Positions 53,944-63,106 of a DNA stretch of 64,000 nt are shown here, piece after piece; the first letter of the stretch is position 1; each line of letters opens with the position of its first letter. The stretch is from positions 124,001 through 188,000 of the forward strand of contig NZ_LAKD02000040.1 of NCBI RefSeq assembly GCF_000968685.2, written 5' to 3'. The position numbers were made by a program, and so were the translations under genes. Below the pieces are notes generated by a model. It was not told the DNA's origin and searched no databases. It was given only the letters and a program-made list of their open reading frames with translations. The DNA comes from Streptomyces antioxidans. GTDB taxonomy: Bacteria; Actinomycetota; Actinomycetes; Streptomycetales; Streptomycetaceae.

Positions 53944-54816
53944 TCAGTTCTTGTCCAGCGGCAGCGCCTCGGCCAGCGTGCGCCACTGCTCGCGGGGGAG
54001 ACCCTGGTCATCGCTCACCACCTGGATCGCGACGTGGTCCGCGCCCGCTGCCAGGAACTCCTCCACGCGCGCCCGGATCGTCTCCGCGTCGCCGAAGGCG
54101 TACATGGCGGAGAGGAGGCGGTCGCTGCCGCCGTCTTCGAAGTCCGCGTCCTCGAAGCCCAGCCGTTTGAAGTTGTTGGTGTAGTTGGGCAGCGCCAGAT
54201 AGCGGCCGAGGTAGTCGCGGGCGGTGGCGCGGGCGCGGTCCAGGTCCGTGTCGAGGACGACCTTCAGCTCCGGCGCCAGCACGGATTCCCTGCCCAGGAT
54301 GTCGCGGGCCTCGGCGGTGTGCTCCGGGGTGACGAGGTACGGATGCGCACCGGCCGCGCGGTCGCGGGACAGCTCGAGCATCTTGGGGCCGAGGGCGGCC
54401 AGGACCCGCTGGGCGGCGGGGACCGGGGCCGGGGCGGAGTCCAGCGCGGTCAGATACTCCTTCATCGCCGTGTACGGGCGGCGGTAGCGCTCACCGGCGA
54501 GCGCGCTGTGGCTCACGCCGAGGCCGAGGAGGAAGCGGCCGTCGTGGGCCGCGTTGAGCGCGGTGTGCCGCTCGGCGACGTAGGCCGCCTCGTGGTCCCA
54601 GATGCTCAGGATTCCGGTGGCGACGGTGATCCGGGAGGTGGCGTCCAGCAGGGCTCCGGCCTGATCCGGGCTGGGGCTGCCACCGAGCCAGATGGTGCCG
54701 TATCCCAGCTCGTCCAGCTCGGCCGCCGCCTCGCTGACCTGCTCCGATGGGGCGAAGTCCGTCTTCAGGGCCGCGTTCCAGATGCCGATCTTGCCAAGTG
54801 CGGGACGAGAAGTCAT
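53944..54816 (-). CDS. LLM-class F420-dependent oxidoreductase
   Basis: 290 residues. LGKIGIWNAALKTDFAPSEQ, ELGYGTIWLGGSPSPDQAGA, RITVATGILSIWDHEAAYVA and GRFLLGLGVSHSALAGERYR give the luciferase-like barrel; actinobacterial relatives of this TIGR03620-type group use F420. The substrate is unknown. It is convergent with the amidohydrolase and divergent from the response regulator, with a 185-base spacer. Confidence 0.85.
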   Translation of the reverse strand: MTSRPALGKIGIWNAALKTDFAPSEQVSEAAAELDELGYGTIWLGGSPSPDQAGALLDATSRITVATGILSIWDHEAAYVAERHTALNAAHDGRFLLGLGVSHSALAGERYRRPYTAMKEYLTALDSAPAPVPAAQRVLAALGPKMLELSRDRAAGAHPYLVTPEHTAEARDILGRESVLAPELKVVLDTDLDRARATARDYLGRYLALPNYTNNFKRLGFEDADFEDGGSDRLLSAMYAFGDAETIRARVEEFLAAGADHVAIQVVSDDQGLPREQWRTLAEALPLDKN

Positions 54817-54936
54817 ACAGAGGGAAGCCGGAGAGGCCTTCCGGTTATTCCGTGACCTGCCGTTCCCATCGCCGTAGTCGCGTAGTCGCCGTTCCCGTCC
54901 CTGTCGCCGTCCTCGCCCCTACTGCCGTCCCCACAG

Positions 54937-54958
54937 GATTCTCAGGTGATTCACAGAC
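54937..54958 (+). promoter_or_regulatory. Direct repeats upstream of the response-regulator gene
   Basis: gattctcaggt and gattcacagac are 11-base tandem repeats, one helical turn apart, the usual form of OmpR-family sites. They lie 50 bases before the start codon and suggest autoregulation. Confidence 0.55.
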
Positions 54959-55004
54959 AGCCGAAAGGGACCTCTCAGGGCCCGCTCCGAAGGTGGAGGT
55001 CATG

Positions 55005-55739
55005 ATGCCGACCTCGCCCCATGGGCGTACCGAGCTGCTGCGCCCCGACGGGAGCCCCGTCCGGGTGCTGGTGGTGGACGATGAGTCGGCGCTCGCCGAC
55101 CTGCTGTCGATGGCACTGCGCTACGAGGGGTGGGAGGTGCGCACCGCGGGTGACGGCGCGGACGCCGTCCGTATCACCCGTGAGCTGCGCCCGGACGCGG
55201 TGGTCCTGGACGTCATGCTGCCCGATATGGACGGGCTCGCGGTGCTGGGGCGGCTGCGCCGCGAACTGCCCGATGTCCCTGTGCTGTTTCTGACCGCGCG
55301 GGACGCGGTGGAGGACCGGATCGCGGGGCTCACGGCGGGCGGTGACGACTACGTCACCAAGCCGTTCAGCCTGGAGGAGGTCGTCGCCCGGCTGCGTGGG
55401 CTGCTGCGCAGATCGGGGGCCGCGGCCGTGCGCAGTGAGTCGGTGCTGGCCGTCGGCGATCTGATCCTGGACGAGGACAGCCATGAGGTGGCGCGCGGGG
55501 GCCAGGAGATCTACCTCACCGCGACCGAGTTCGAGCTGCTGCGCTATCTCATGCGCAATCCGCGCCGGGTGCTCAGCAAGGCGCAGATCCTCGACCGGGT
55601 CTGGAGCTATGACTTCGGCGGCCAGGCCAATGTCGTCGAGCTCTACATCTCGTATCTGCGGCGCAAGATCGACGCGGGGCGCAGCCCGATGATCCACACC
55701 CGGCGGGGCGCCGGGTATCTGATCAAGCCAGGGGAGTAG
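55005..55739 (+). CDS. OmpR-family response regulator
   Basis: 244 residues from ATG 55005, five bases after GGAGG; ATG 55002 is possible. Receiver: VRVLVVDDESALADLLSMAL, phosphoacceptor Asp in DAVVLDVMLPDMDG, Lys in DYVTKPFSLEEV. The DNA-binding winged helix begins at LTATEFELLRYLMRN and ends RRGAGYLIKP. The kinase gene follows five bases later. The downstream glycosyltransferases are the likely regulon. Confidence 0.9.
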   Translation: MPTSPHGRTELLRPDGSPVRVLVVDDESALADLLSMALRYEGWEVRTAGDGADAVRITRELRPDAVVLDVMLPDMDGLAVLGRLRRELPDVPVLFLTARDAVEDRIAGLTAGGDDYVTKPFSLEEVVARLRGLLRRSGAAAVRSESVLAVGDLILDEDSHEVARGGQEIYLTATEFELLRYLMRNPRRVLSKAQILDRVWSYDFGGQANVVELYISYLRRKIDAGRSPMIHTRRGAGYLIKPGE

Positions 55740-55744
55740 CCGCC

Positions 55745-57673
55745 GTGGCGCATCCCCCACCCTGGCCGTCCCGTCCGTCCCGGCCGCTTCGGGGCCCTGA
55801 CACCCCCGAGACCCCCGAGACCCCCGACACCCGCGGGACGCACGGGGGCACCTCCGGCACCCCCGGGACGCCTGGCGCCGCCCGTACCCCCGACACGCCC
55901 CGCGGCTGCGCTCAGCGACCCCCGCGCCGCCCCTGGTCCCTGCGCACCCGCCTGGTCGTCTCGGCCGTCGCCCTGATCGCGGTGGTCTGCGCGGTGATCG
56001 GCACGGTCACCACCCTCGCCCTGCAGTCGTATCTCCAGGGCCAGGTGGACGACGACCTGCGCGCGTCGGTCGGGCGGTTCCTGAACAAGCCGGGTCCGGG
56101 CGGCGGACTCCCCCGGGACGATGTGCTCTTCGTCGCCTCGCCCGGCCAGCCCATAGGCACGGTGGGGGCGCGGTTCGGCCAGGACGGCGAGGTCTTCCTG
56201 TCCGGCAAGAGCAATGACTCGCCCATGACGAACGAGGTCGACGCCGAGAGCCGGGTGGACTCCCTGACCAGCGGTCAGCGGAAGGCCATCGCTGCCGTCC
56301 CCCTGGACGGACACGTGCACACCGTCGAGCTGCCCGGCCTCGGCGGCTATCGGGCCGTGGCCCAGGGGGATCACCGGGAAGGCGGCATCATCCTCGCCTT
56401 CCCGCTCGACCAGACCCGGGAGACGGTCAACACCCTGATCCTCGTGGAGGTCTGTGTGACCGCGGCCGGGCTGGGCGCGGCCGGGATCGCCGGGGCAGCG
56501 ATGGTCGGCATCTCGCTGCGCCCGCTGCGCCGGGTGGCGGCGACCGCGACCCGGGTCTCCGAACTGCCCCTGCACAGCGGCGAGGTGGCGCTGCACGAGC
56601 GCGTCCCGGCCTCGGAGGCCGATCCGCGTACCGAGGTCGGCCAGGTGGGCGCGGCGCTCAACCGCATGCTCGGCCATGTGGAGTCGGCGCTCGCGGCCCG
56701 CCAGGAGAGCGAGACGCGGGTGCGACAGTTCGTCGCCGACGCCAGTCATGAGCTCCGTACGCCGCTCGCCTCCATCCGCGGCTACGCCGAGCTGACCCGG
56801 CGCGGCCGGGAGGAGATCGGGCCCGACACCCGGCACGCCCTCGGCCGGGTCGAGTCCGAGGCCGGGCGGATGAGCGGGCTGGTCGAGGATCTGCTGCTGC
56901 TGGCCCGGCTGGACGCGGGACGGCCGCTGGAATGCGCGGAGGTCGACCTGTCCCCGCTGGTCGTGGACGCCGTCAGCGACGCGCGGGCGGTCGGCTCCGA
57001 CCACGAGTGGCGGCTGGAGCTGCCCGATGAACCCGCGGTCGTCCAGGGCGACGGCGCCCGGCTGCACCAGGTGCTGGTGAACCTCCTCGGCAACGCACGG
57101 ACCCACACCCCGGCCGGTACCACGGTCACGGCGCGGGTGCTGCGGGGCGGGCCGCAGGCACCGCCGCACCCCGCGTCGGCCCCTGGCGGGCTCCATGAGC
57201 ACCGTAAGGAGCGCGGCTCGCCGTCCGTCCCGCCTTATGGCTTCCCGTCCGCCCAGAGGCACGCCCCGCCGTACGCCCCGCCTCACGCCTCCCCGCCCGC
57301 GACCGCCCGCGCCGCCGGGGCCCTCGGCCCGCCGCGGGCGCCCTCGTATGTCTCGCTGGAGATCGAGGACGACGGTCCCGGCATCCCGCCCGAGCTGCTG
57401 CCGCACGTCTTCGAGCGGTTCGCGCGCGGCGACGCCTCGCGCTCCCGCGCCGCGGGCAGTACGGGGCTCGGCCTGGCCATCGTGCACGCGGTCGTGGCGG
57501 CGCACGGCGGGCAGGTGACGGTGGACAGTGCGCCCGGGCGCACCGTGTTCGGCGTCCACCTGCCCGTGCGCCGGGACGTTCACCAGGGCGTTCAGCAAGA
57601 CATTCGGCAGGACGTTCACCAGGGCGTTCAGCAGGACGTTCACCGGGCCGTCGGGCCGTCCACCAGGTCGTAA
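55745..57673 (+). CDS. Sensor histidine kinase with disordered inserts
   Basis: 642 residues from GTG 55745. A Pro/Thr-rich N-terminus of about 60 residues leads to membrane helix RLVVSAVALIAVVCAVIGTV, a periplasmic sensor part, and a second helix VCVTAAGLGAAGIAGAAMVG. Then HAMP, the H-box FVADASHELRTPLASIRGY (His intact), N-box QVLVNLLGNARTHTP, and G boxes IEDDGPGIPPEL and GSTGLGLAIVHAVVAAHGG. Between N and G1 lies a Pro/His-rich insert of about 60 residues. The C-terminus repeats DVHQGVQQD several times. Confidence 0.9.
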   Translation: MAHPPPWPSRPSRPLRGPDTPETPETPDTRGTHGGTSGTPGTPGAARTPDTPRGCAQRPPRRPWSLRTRLVVSAVALIAVVCAVIGTVTTLALQSYLQGQVDDDLRASVGRFLNKPGPGGGLPRDDVLFVASPGQPIGTVGARFGQDGEVFLSGKSNDSPMTNEVDAESRVDSLTSGQRKAIAAVPLDGHVHTVELPGLGGYRAVAQGDHREGGIILAFPLDQTRETVNTLILVEVCVTAAGLGAAGIAGAAMVGISLRPLRRVAATATRVSELPLHSGEVALHERVPASEADPRTEVGQVGAALNRMLGHVESALAARQESETRVRQFVADASHELRTPLASIRGYAELTRRGREEIGPDTRHALGRVESEAGRMSGLVEDLLLLARLDAGRPLECAEVDLSPLVVDAVSDARAVGSDHEWRLELPDEPAVVQGDGARLHQVLVNLLGNARTHTPAGTTVTARVLRGGPQAPPHPASAPGGLHEHRKERGSPSVPPYGFPSAQRHAPPYAPPHASPPATARAAGALGPPRAPSYVSLEIEDDGPGIPPELLPHVFERFARGDASRSRAAGSTGLGLAIVHAVVAAHGGQVTVDSAPGRTVFGVHLPVRRDVHQGVQQDIRQDVHQGVQQDVHRAVGPSTRS

Positions 57674-57679
57674 CGGACT

Positions 57680-57711
57680 CACAGGCAGGCCACAGGCTGA
57701 CCACACAGCCG
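57680..57711 (+). promoter_or_regulatory. Three 11-base direct repeats before the glycosyltransferase gene
   Basis: cacaggcaggc, cacaggctgac and cacacagccg start exactly 11 bases apart. The (T)CACAG core agrees with the repeats before the response regulator (ttcacag), so the same regulator should bind both. Confidence 0.6.
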
Positions 57712-57740
57712 TGACAGCGCCGCTCGGAACCGTCGACCCC

Positions 57741-59039
57741 ATGCGAACCGACACCCCCCTCGGGGCTCCGCCCGAGACACCCCTGCAGACCTTGCCCGTG
57801 CGCGGGCCGGTGACGGTCGTGCGCGGCCGTCCGGTGCTGGACGTCGTCATCCCCGTCTACAACGAGGAACTGGACCTCGAGCGGTGCGTACGGCGGCTGC
57901 ACGACCATCTGGCCCGCACCTTCCCTTACGGCTTCCGGATCACCATCGCCGACAACGCCAGTACGGACGGCACGCCGGACCTCGCGGCCCGCCTGGACGA
58001 GAGCATCGAGGAGGTGACGGCGGTCCGGCTGGAGCAGAAGGGGCGCGGGCGGGCGCTGCGCTCCGTATGGTCGCTGTCCGAGGCGCCCGTGCTCGCCTAT
58101 ATGGACGTCGATCTGTCCACGGACCTCAAGGCGCTGCTGCCGCTGGTGGCCCCGCTGATCTCGGGCCACTCCGACCTGGCGATCGGATCGCGGCTGTCCC
58201 GCAGCTCACGGGTGGTGCGCGGGCCCAAGCGCGAGTTCATCTCGCGGGCGTACAACCTGATCCTGCGCTCCAGCCTGGCCACCCGCTTCTCCGACGCCCA
58301 GTGCGGATTCAAAGCGATCCGTAAGGATGTCGCGGAGCGGCTGCTGCCGCTGGTCGAGGACACCGGGTGGTTCTTCGACACCGAGCTGCTGGTGCTGGCC
58401 GAGCGGGCCGGGCTGCGCATCCACGAGGTGCCGGTGGACTGGGTGGACGACCCCAACAGCACGGTCCACATCGTGAGGACGGCCACGGAGGACCTGAAGG
58501 GCGTATGGCGGGTGGGGCGCGCACTGGCCACCGGTGCGCTGCCGCTGGACCGGGTGCGCCGTCCGTTCGGCGACGACCCGCGCGACCGGGAGCTGACCGG
58601 GGTGCCGAGGGGCCTGGCCCGGCAGCTGGTCGGGTTCTGCGTGGTCGGCGCGCTGAGCACCCTGGTCTATCTGCTGCTGTACTCCCTCTTCCGGCTGGGC
58701 ACGGGGCCGCAGGTGGCCAACGCGCTGGCGCTGCTGCTGTCGGCGCTCGGCAACACCGCGGCCAACCGGAGGCTCACCTTCGGCGTACGCGGCCGGGACC
58801 GGGCGATGCGCCACCAGGCCCAGGGGCTGGTCGTCTTCGGCATCGGCCTCCTGCTGACCAGCGGCTCCCTCGCCGCCCTGGACGCCGTCCCCGGCACCGC
58901 CTCGCACGGCACCGAACTGGCCGTGCTGATCGCGGCGAACCTCGCCGCGACCGTTCTGCGCTTCCTGCTCTTCCGGGCCTGGGTCTTCCCCTCGGACAGC
59001 GGGGCCACGACCGACCACGACCCGAGGACCGATCGATGA
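57741..59039 (+). CDS. GT2-GtrA fusion glycosyltransferase
   Basis: 432 residues from ATG 57741; a clear ribosome binding site is not visible. Residues about 35-270 are a GT2 domain with LDVVIPVYNEELDLERCVRR, the DxD motif YMDVDLSTDLKALL, and DAQCGFKAIRKDVAERLL, as in dolichol-phosphate mannose synthases. The last 130 residues are a GtrA domain with four membrane helices (LVGFCVVGALSTLVYLLLY onward). It should make a polyprenyl-phosphate sugar, which the next protein would use as donor. Overlap ATGA. Confidence 0.87.
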   Translation: MRTDTPLGAPPETPLQTLPVRGPVTVVRGRPVLDVVIPVYNEELDLERCVRRLHDHLARTFPYGFRITIADNASTDGTPDLAARLDESIEEVTAVRLEQKGRGRALRSVWSLSEAPVLAYMDVDLSTDLKALLPLVAPLISGHSDLAIGSRLSRSSRVVRGPKREFISRAYNLILRSSLATRFSDAQCGFKAIRKDVAERLLPLVEDTGWFFDTELLVLAERAGLRIHEVPVDWVDDPNSTVHIVRTATEDLKGVWRVGRALATGALPLDRVRRPFGDDPRDRELTGVPRGLARQLVGFCVVGALSTLVYLLLYSLFRLGTGPQVANALALLLSALGNTAANRRLTFGVRGRDRAMRHQAQGLVVFGIGLLLTSGSLAALDAVPGTASHGTELAVLIAANLAATVLRFLLFRAWVFPSDSGATTDHDPRTDR

Positions 59040-61321
59040 CCACCTACGACTACGGCACCCACGACCACGGCACCCGCGAGGCCGGGCCGCCGCCGGCCCC
59101 CGACCCCGCTCCCCGGCCCGGGCCGCGGACGCCCGGCGGCTCCCGCCTGGCGCGGGCCTGGCGGGGGCGGCCGGAGGATCCGCGCTGGGCCCGGCCCGCC
59201 CTGTGGGCCCTGCTGGCCGTGACCACCGTGCTCTATCTGTGGAGCCTGAGCGCGTCCGGTTACGCCAACCAGTTCTACTCGGCGGCCGTGCAGGCGGGCA
59301 GCGAGAGCTGGAAGGCGTTCTTCTTCGGCTCCTCCGACGCCGCGAACTCCATTACCGTGGACAAGCCCCCGGCCGCGCTGTGGCCGATGGCCCTGTCGGT
59401 GCGGCTCTTCGGCCTCTCCTCCTGGGCGGTCCTCGTCCCCGAGGCGCTGATGGGCGTCGCGACGGTCGGGGTGCTGTACGCGGCCGTACGGCGTCGGTTC
59501 GGCGCGGGCGCCGGGCTGATCGCGGGCGCGGCGCTCGCGGTGACCCCGGTCGCGGCGCTGATGTTCCGCTTCAACAACCCCGACGCGCTGCTGTGCCTGC
59601 TGATGGTCACGGCCGTCTACTGCGTGCTGCGCGCCCTGGAGGACGCGCGCACCAAGTGGCTGGTGCTGGCCGGGGTCTGCTTCGGCCTCGGCTTCCTCAC
59701 CAAGACGCTGCAGGCGTGGCTGATCCTGCCGCCGCTCGCGGTGGTGTACGCGGTGTGCGCCCCGGCGAGGTTCGGCCGGCGGATCGGGCAACTGTTGCTC
59801 GCGGGGCTCGCGATGGTGGTCTCCGGCGGCTGGTGGGTGGCGATCGTCGAGCTGTGGCCCGCGTCCTCGCGCCCGTACATCGGCGGTTCGCAGCACAACA
59901 GCTTCCTGGAGCTGACCTTCGGCTACAACGGTCTGGGCCGGATCAACGGCGATGAGACCGGCAGCGTCGGCGGGGGCGGCCGGGGCGCTCCGGGCGGGCG
60001 CGGTGGCGGCGGATGGGGCGACACCGGGATCGACCGGCTCTTCGGCTCCGACATGGGCGGTCAGATCGCCTGGCTGCTGCCCGCGGCGTTCATCCTGCTG
60101 GCGGCCGGGATCTGGCTGACCTGGCGGGCGAAGCGCACCGACACCCGGCGCGCGGCCTTCCTGGTGTGGGGCGGGGCGCTGCTGATGACGTTCGCCACCT
60201 TCAGCTTCATGTCCGGGATCTTCCACCAGTACTACAACATCGCCCTGGCGCCCTATATCGCGGCGGTCGTGGCCATGGGCGCGGCCCTGCTGTGGGAGCG
60301 GCGCAACGAGGGCGGCCGGGCGGGGGCGGTGGCCTCGGCGGTGCTGGCCGTCACGGTCGCGGTCACCGCGTACACGTCGTACGTCCTGCTGGGGCGGTCG
60401 CCGGACTGGCACCCCTGGCTGCGCTGGGCGGTGCTGATCGGCGGGCTCGCGGCGGCGGCCGGGCTGCTGCTGACGGCGCGCCTGGGCCGGAACGCGGCAC
60501 TGGTCGCGGCCGGTCTCGGCCTCGCGGCGGGGCTGGCCGGACCGGTCGCGTACACCCTCAACACGGTGGACACCCCGAAGCGCGGCTCCATCGTGACGGC
60601 CGGGCCGTCGGTGGCGGGCGCCATGGGCGGTCCCGGCGGCTTCCCGGGCGGCGGCCGGGGCGCTCCGCCGTGGATGCGGAACGGTGGCCAGGGGGCGGGG
60701 CAGCAGGCTGGTCAGGGCACTCAAAGTCAGGGCAACCAGGCTGGTCAGGGCAACCAGGCTGGTCAGGGCAACCAGGGCGGTCCGCAGGGCATGCCGGGCG
60801 GAGGCTCCCCCGGCGGGGGCCAGTCCCCGCGCAACGGCACCGGCAACGGCCAGGGCGGCCAGGGGCAGAACGGCCGCCCGGGCACGCTGCCCGGCGGCGG
60901 CATGGGCGAGGGCGGCCGACGTGGCGGCGGCATGGGCGGGCTGCTCGACGGTCAGCAGGTCAACGCCGATGTGGAGACGAAGCTGGAGAAGAACGCCGAC
61001 GACTACACCTGGGCCGCCGCGGCGATCGGCTCCCAGAACGCCGCGAGCTACCAACTCGCCACCGAGAAGCCCGTGATGGCCATCGGCGGCTTCAACGGCA
61101 GCGACCCGTCCCCGACGCTCGCCCAGTTCAAGGAGTATGTGAAGCAGGGCAAGATCCACTACTTCATCTCCTCGGGCACCGGCATGGGCGGCGGGCCGGG
61201 CGGCGGCGGGGGGACCTCGTCCCAGATCACCTCGTGGATCGAGGCCACCTACAAGAAGGTCACCGTGGGCGGCACTACGCTCTATGACCTGACCCAGAAG
61301 GCGGCCAAGTCCTCTGGCTGA
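59036..61321 (+). CDS. GT39-like membrane glycosyltransferase (ArnT/PMT type)
   Basis: 761 residues. After a short Pro-rich start come about 12 membrane helices. The first external loop contains SITVDKPPAALW, the acidic Asp motif of GT39/GT83 (VDKPP). The soluble C-terminal part has a Gly/Gln/Asn-rich insert (about residues 540-635, with repeated QAGQGN) followed by a compact domain (NADVETKLEKNADDYTWAAA). It should transfer sugar from the polyprenyl donor to a cell-surface acceptor. The position after GT2-GtrA and the two-component system is a known actinobacterial arrangement. Confidence 0.85.
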   Translation: MTTYDYGTHDHGTREAGPPPAPDPAPRPGPRTPGGSRLARAWRGRPEDPRWARPALWALLAVTTVLYLWSLSASGYANQFYSAAVQAGSESWKAFFFGSSDAANSITVDKPPAALWPMALSVRLFGLSSWAVLVPEALMGVATVGVLYAAVRRRFGAGAGLIAGAALAVTPVAALMFRFNNPDALLCLLMVTAVYCVLRALEDARTKWLVLAGVCFGLGFLTKTLQAWLILPPLAVVYAVCAPARFGRRIGQLLLAGLAMVVSGGWWVAIVELWPASSRPYIGGSQHNSFLELTFGYNGLGRINGDETGSVGGGGRGAPGGRGGGGWGDTGIDRLFGSDMGGQIAWLLPAAFILLAAGIWLTWRAKRTDTRRAAFLVWGGALLMTFATFSFMSGIFHQYYNIALAPYIAAVVAMGAALLWERRNEGGRAGAVASAVLAVTVAVTAYTSYVLLGRSPDWHPWLRWAVLIGGLAAAAGLLLTARLGRNAALVAAGLGLAAGLAGPVAYTLNTVDTPKRGSIVTAGPSVAGAMGGPGGFPGGGRGAPPWMRNGGQGAGQQAGQGTQSQGNQAGQGNQAGQGNQGGPQGMPGGGSPGGGQSPRNGTGNGQGGQGQNGRPGTLPGGGMGEGGRRGGGMGGLLDGQQVNADVETKLEKNADDYTWAAAAIGSQNAASYQLATEKPVMAIGGFNGSDPSPTLAQFKEYVKQGKIHYFISSGTGMGGGPGGGGGTSSQITSWIEATYKKVTVGGTTLYDLTQKAAKSSG

Positions 61322-61344
61322 GTCGTCTGGCCCAGTCGTCCGCC

Positions 61345-61392
61345 GTACGGGCCGGTGGTCGCGGGTTCACCCCCGCGAGCACCGGCCCGTAC
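61345..61392 (+). terminator. Terminator of the glycosyltransferase operon
   Basis: Thirteen-base arms (gtacgggccggtg and complement) with an inner stem cgcggg / cccgcg. Confidence 0.75.
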
Positions 61393-61417
61393 GCGTGCGC
61401 GACCCGCGCACATAATT

Positions 61418-61479
61418 CGCTGTACGCCGTACAGCGCCACTTGTACGGTGTAAGACCATGCGCATCGTCATACACCGTA
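61418..61479 (+). promoter_or_regulatory. Operator array of the MFS gene
   Basis: A 19-base palindrome CGCTGTACG-C-CGTACAGCG (61418-61436) is followed by TACGGTGTA (61444) and its complement TACACCGTA (61471). All are variants of tgtacgg(t)gta, the kind of site a TetR protein binds. The TetR gene downstream is the natural candidate. Confidence 0.65.
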
Positions 61480-61501
61480 GAAGCCCCTGCCTGGAGTCCC
61501 C

Positions 61502-63025
61502 ATGACGGTCTCGACCGCCGACGCCGCCTCAGCGCCACCCGATCAGTCCCCGGGTGGTCATCCCCAGCGCTGGCTGATCCTCGCCGTGATCTGCCTCGCC
61601 CAGCTCACCGTGTTGCTGGACAACACGATCCTCAATGTGGCGGTCCCCTCCCTGGCCAGGGAGATGGATGCCCGCACGGCCGACATCCAGTGGATGATCA
61701 ACGCCTATTCGCTGGTCCAGTCGGGGCTGCTGCTCACCGCGGGCAGTGCCGCCGACCGCTATGGGCGGAAGAAGCTGCTGGTCGCCGGGCTCGCCCTGTT
61801 CGGCATCGGCTCGTTCGCGGCGTCGCTGGCGCAGGACCCCGGCCAGCTGATCGCCGCCCGCGCGGGCATGGGCATCGGCGGGGCGCTGCTGATGACCACG
61901 ACGCTCGCGGTCGTGGTGCAGGTCTTCGACGAGGACGAACGGGCCAAGGCCATCGGACTGTGGGGCGCCGTCAGCTCCCTCGGTTTCGCCGCGGGGCCGC
62001 TGATCGGCGGCACGCTGCTGGAGCACTTCTGGTGGGGCTCGATCTTCCTGATCAATATCCCGGTGGCGCTGCTCGGGCTGGTGGCCGCGGTCTGGATGGT
62101 GCCGGAGTCGAAGACGCCGACCAGCGACCGTCCCGATCTGCTCGGCGCGCTGCTGTCCACGGTCGGCATGACCGGCATCGTCTTCGCGATCATCTCCGGG
62201 CCGGAGCACGGCTGGACCTCCGACCGGGTGCTGCTGTCGGCCTTCATCGGCGTCACCGTGATGGCCGGTTTCGCGCTGTGGGAGCGTCATATTCCGCATC
62301 CGATGCTGGATATGCACTTCTTCCGCAACCGCCAGTTCGTGGGCGCGGTGACGGGCGGCATCCTGGTGGCCTTCGGGATAAGCGGTTCGCTCTTCCTGCT
62401 CACCCAGCATCTGCAGTTCGTGCTCGGCTATGACGCGCTGGGCGCGGGGCTGCGCACCGCGCCGATGGCGCTGGTGATCGTCGTGCTCAATCTCACCGGT
62501 GTCGGAGCGCGGCTGCTGCCGAAGCTCGGGACCCCGGTGACCATCGCCGGTGGGATGGTGCTGCTCGCGGCCGGTCTCGCCGCCATCGCGACGCTGGGCG
62601 CGCACGGCTATGGCGGGACGTTCTTCGGGCTGGTGGTGATGGGGTCCGGTATCGCGCTGGCCATGCCCGCGATGGCGAACGCCATCATGTCGGCCATCCC
62701 GCCGGAGAAGGCGGGGGTGGGCGCGGGGGTCAACGGCACGCTCACCGAATGCGGTAACGGGCTCGGTGTCGCCGTCCTCGGCGCCGTGCTCAACTCCCGC
62801 TTCGGCGCGCTGCTGCCCGCGGTCGCCACCGGAGCGGGCTCGCTCCCGGCCGCCCTCGCCGCGGCCCGTACCCCCGAGGACCGGGAGGCCGTCGCGGACG
62901 CCTTCGCCTCGGGTGTGGAGACCAGCCAACTGGTCGGCGCGGCGGCCGTGCTGGCGGGTGGAGTGGTGGCCGCGCTGCTGCTCAGCAGGGCCGAACGATC
63001 TTCACGGGAGACCCCGGCGGCATAG
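61502..63025 (+). CDS. MFS exporter, DHA2 (EmrB/QacA) family
   Basis: 507 residues with 14 membrane helices. LDNTILNVAVPSLAREMDA is the DHA2 motif in helix 1; GSAADRYGRKKLLVAGLAL is motif A; LWGAVSSLGFAAGPLIGGTL is motif C typical of antiporters for drug export. Such proteins expel toxic compounds or antibiotics by proton exchange. The TetR gene starts 81 bases after the stop, and the operator array precedes this gene. Confidence 0.9.
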   Translation: MTVSTADAASAPPDQSPGGHPQRWLILAVICLAQLTVLLDNTILNVAVPSLAREMDARTADIQWMINAYSLVQSGLLLTAGSAADRYGRKKLLVAGLALFGIGSFAASLAQDPGQLIAARAGMGIGGALLMTTTLAVVVQVFDEDERAKAIGLWGAVSSLGFAAGPLIGGTLLEHFWWGSIFLINIPVALLGLVAAVWMVPESKTPTSDRPDLLGALLSTVGMTGIVFAIISGPEHGWTSDRVLLSAFIGVTVMAGFALWERHIPHPMLDMHFFRNRQFVGAVTGGILVAFGISGSLFLLTQHLQFVLGYDALGAGLRTAPMALVIVVLNLTGVGARLLPKLGTPVTIAGGMVLLAAGLAAIATLGAHGYGGTFFGLVVMGSGIALAMPAMANAIMSAIPPEKAGVGAGVNGTLTECGNGLGVAVLGAVLNSRFGALLPAVATGAGSLPAALAAARTPEDREAVADAFASGVETSQLVGAAAVLAGGVVAALLLSRAERSSRETPAA

Positions 63026-63106
63026 CATCTTCAGGTAGTGAGGTGCCGTGTGCCCGGGCCTGGGACACATATGGCGCCAGCACATCGGAGAAAGAGAGGC
63101 GCCGTC

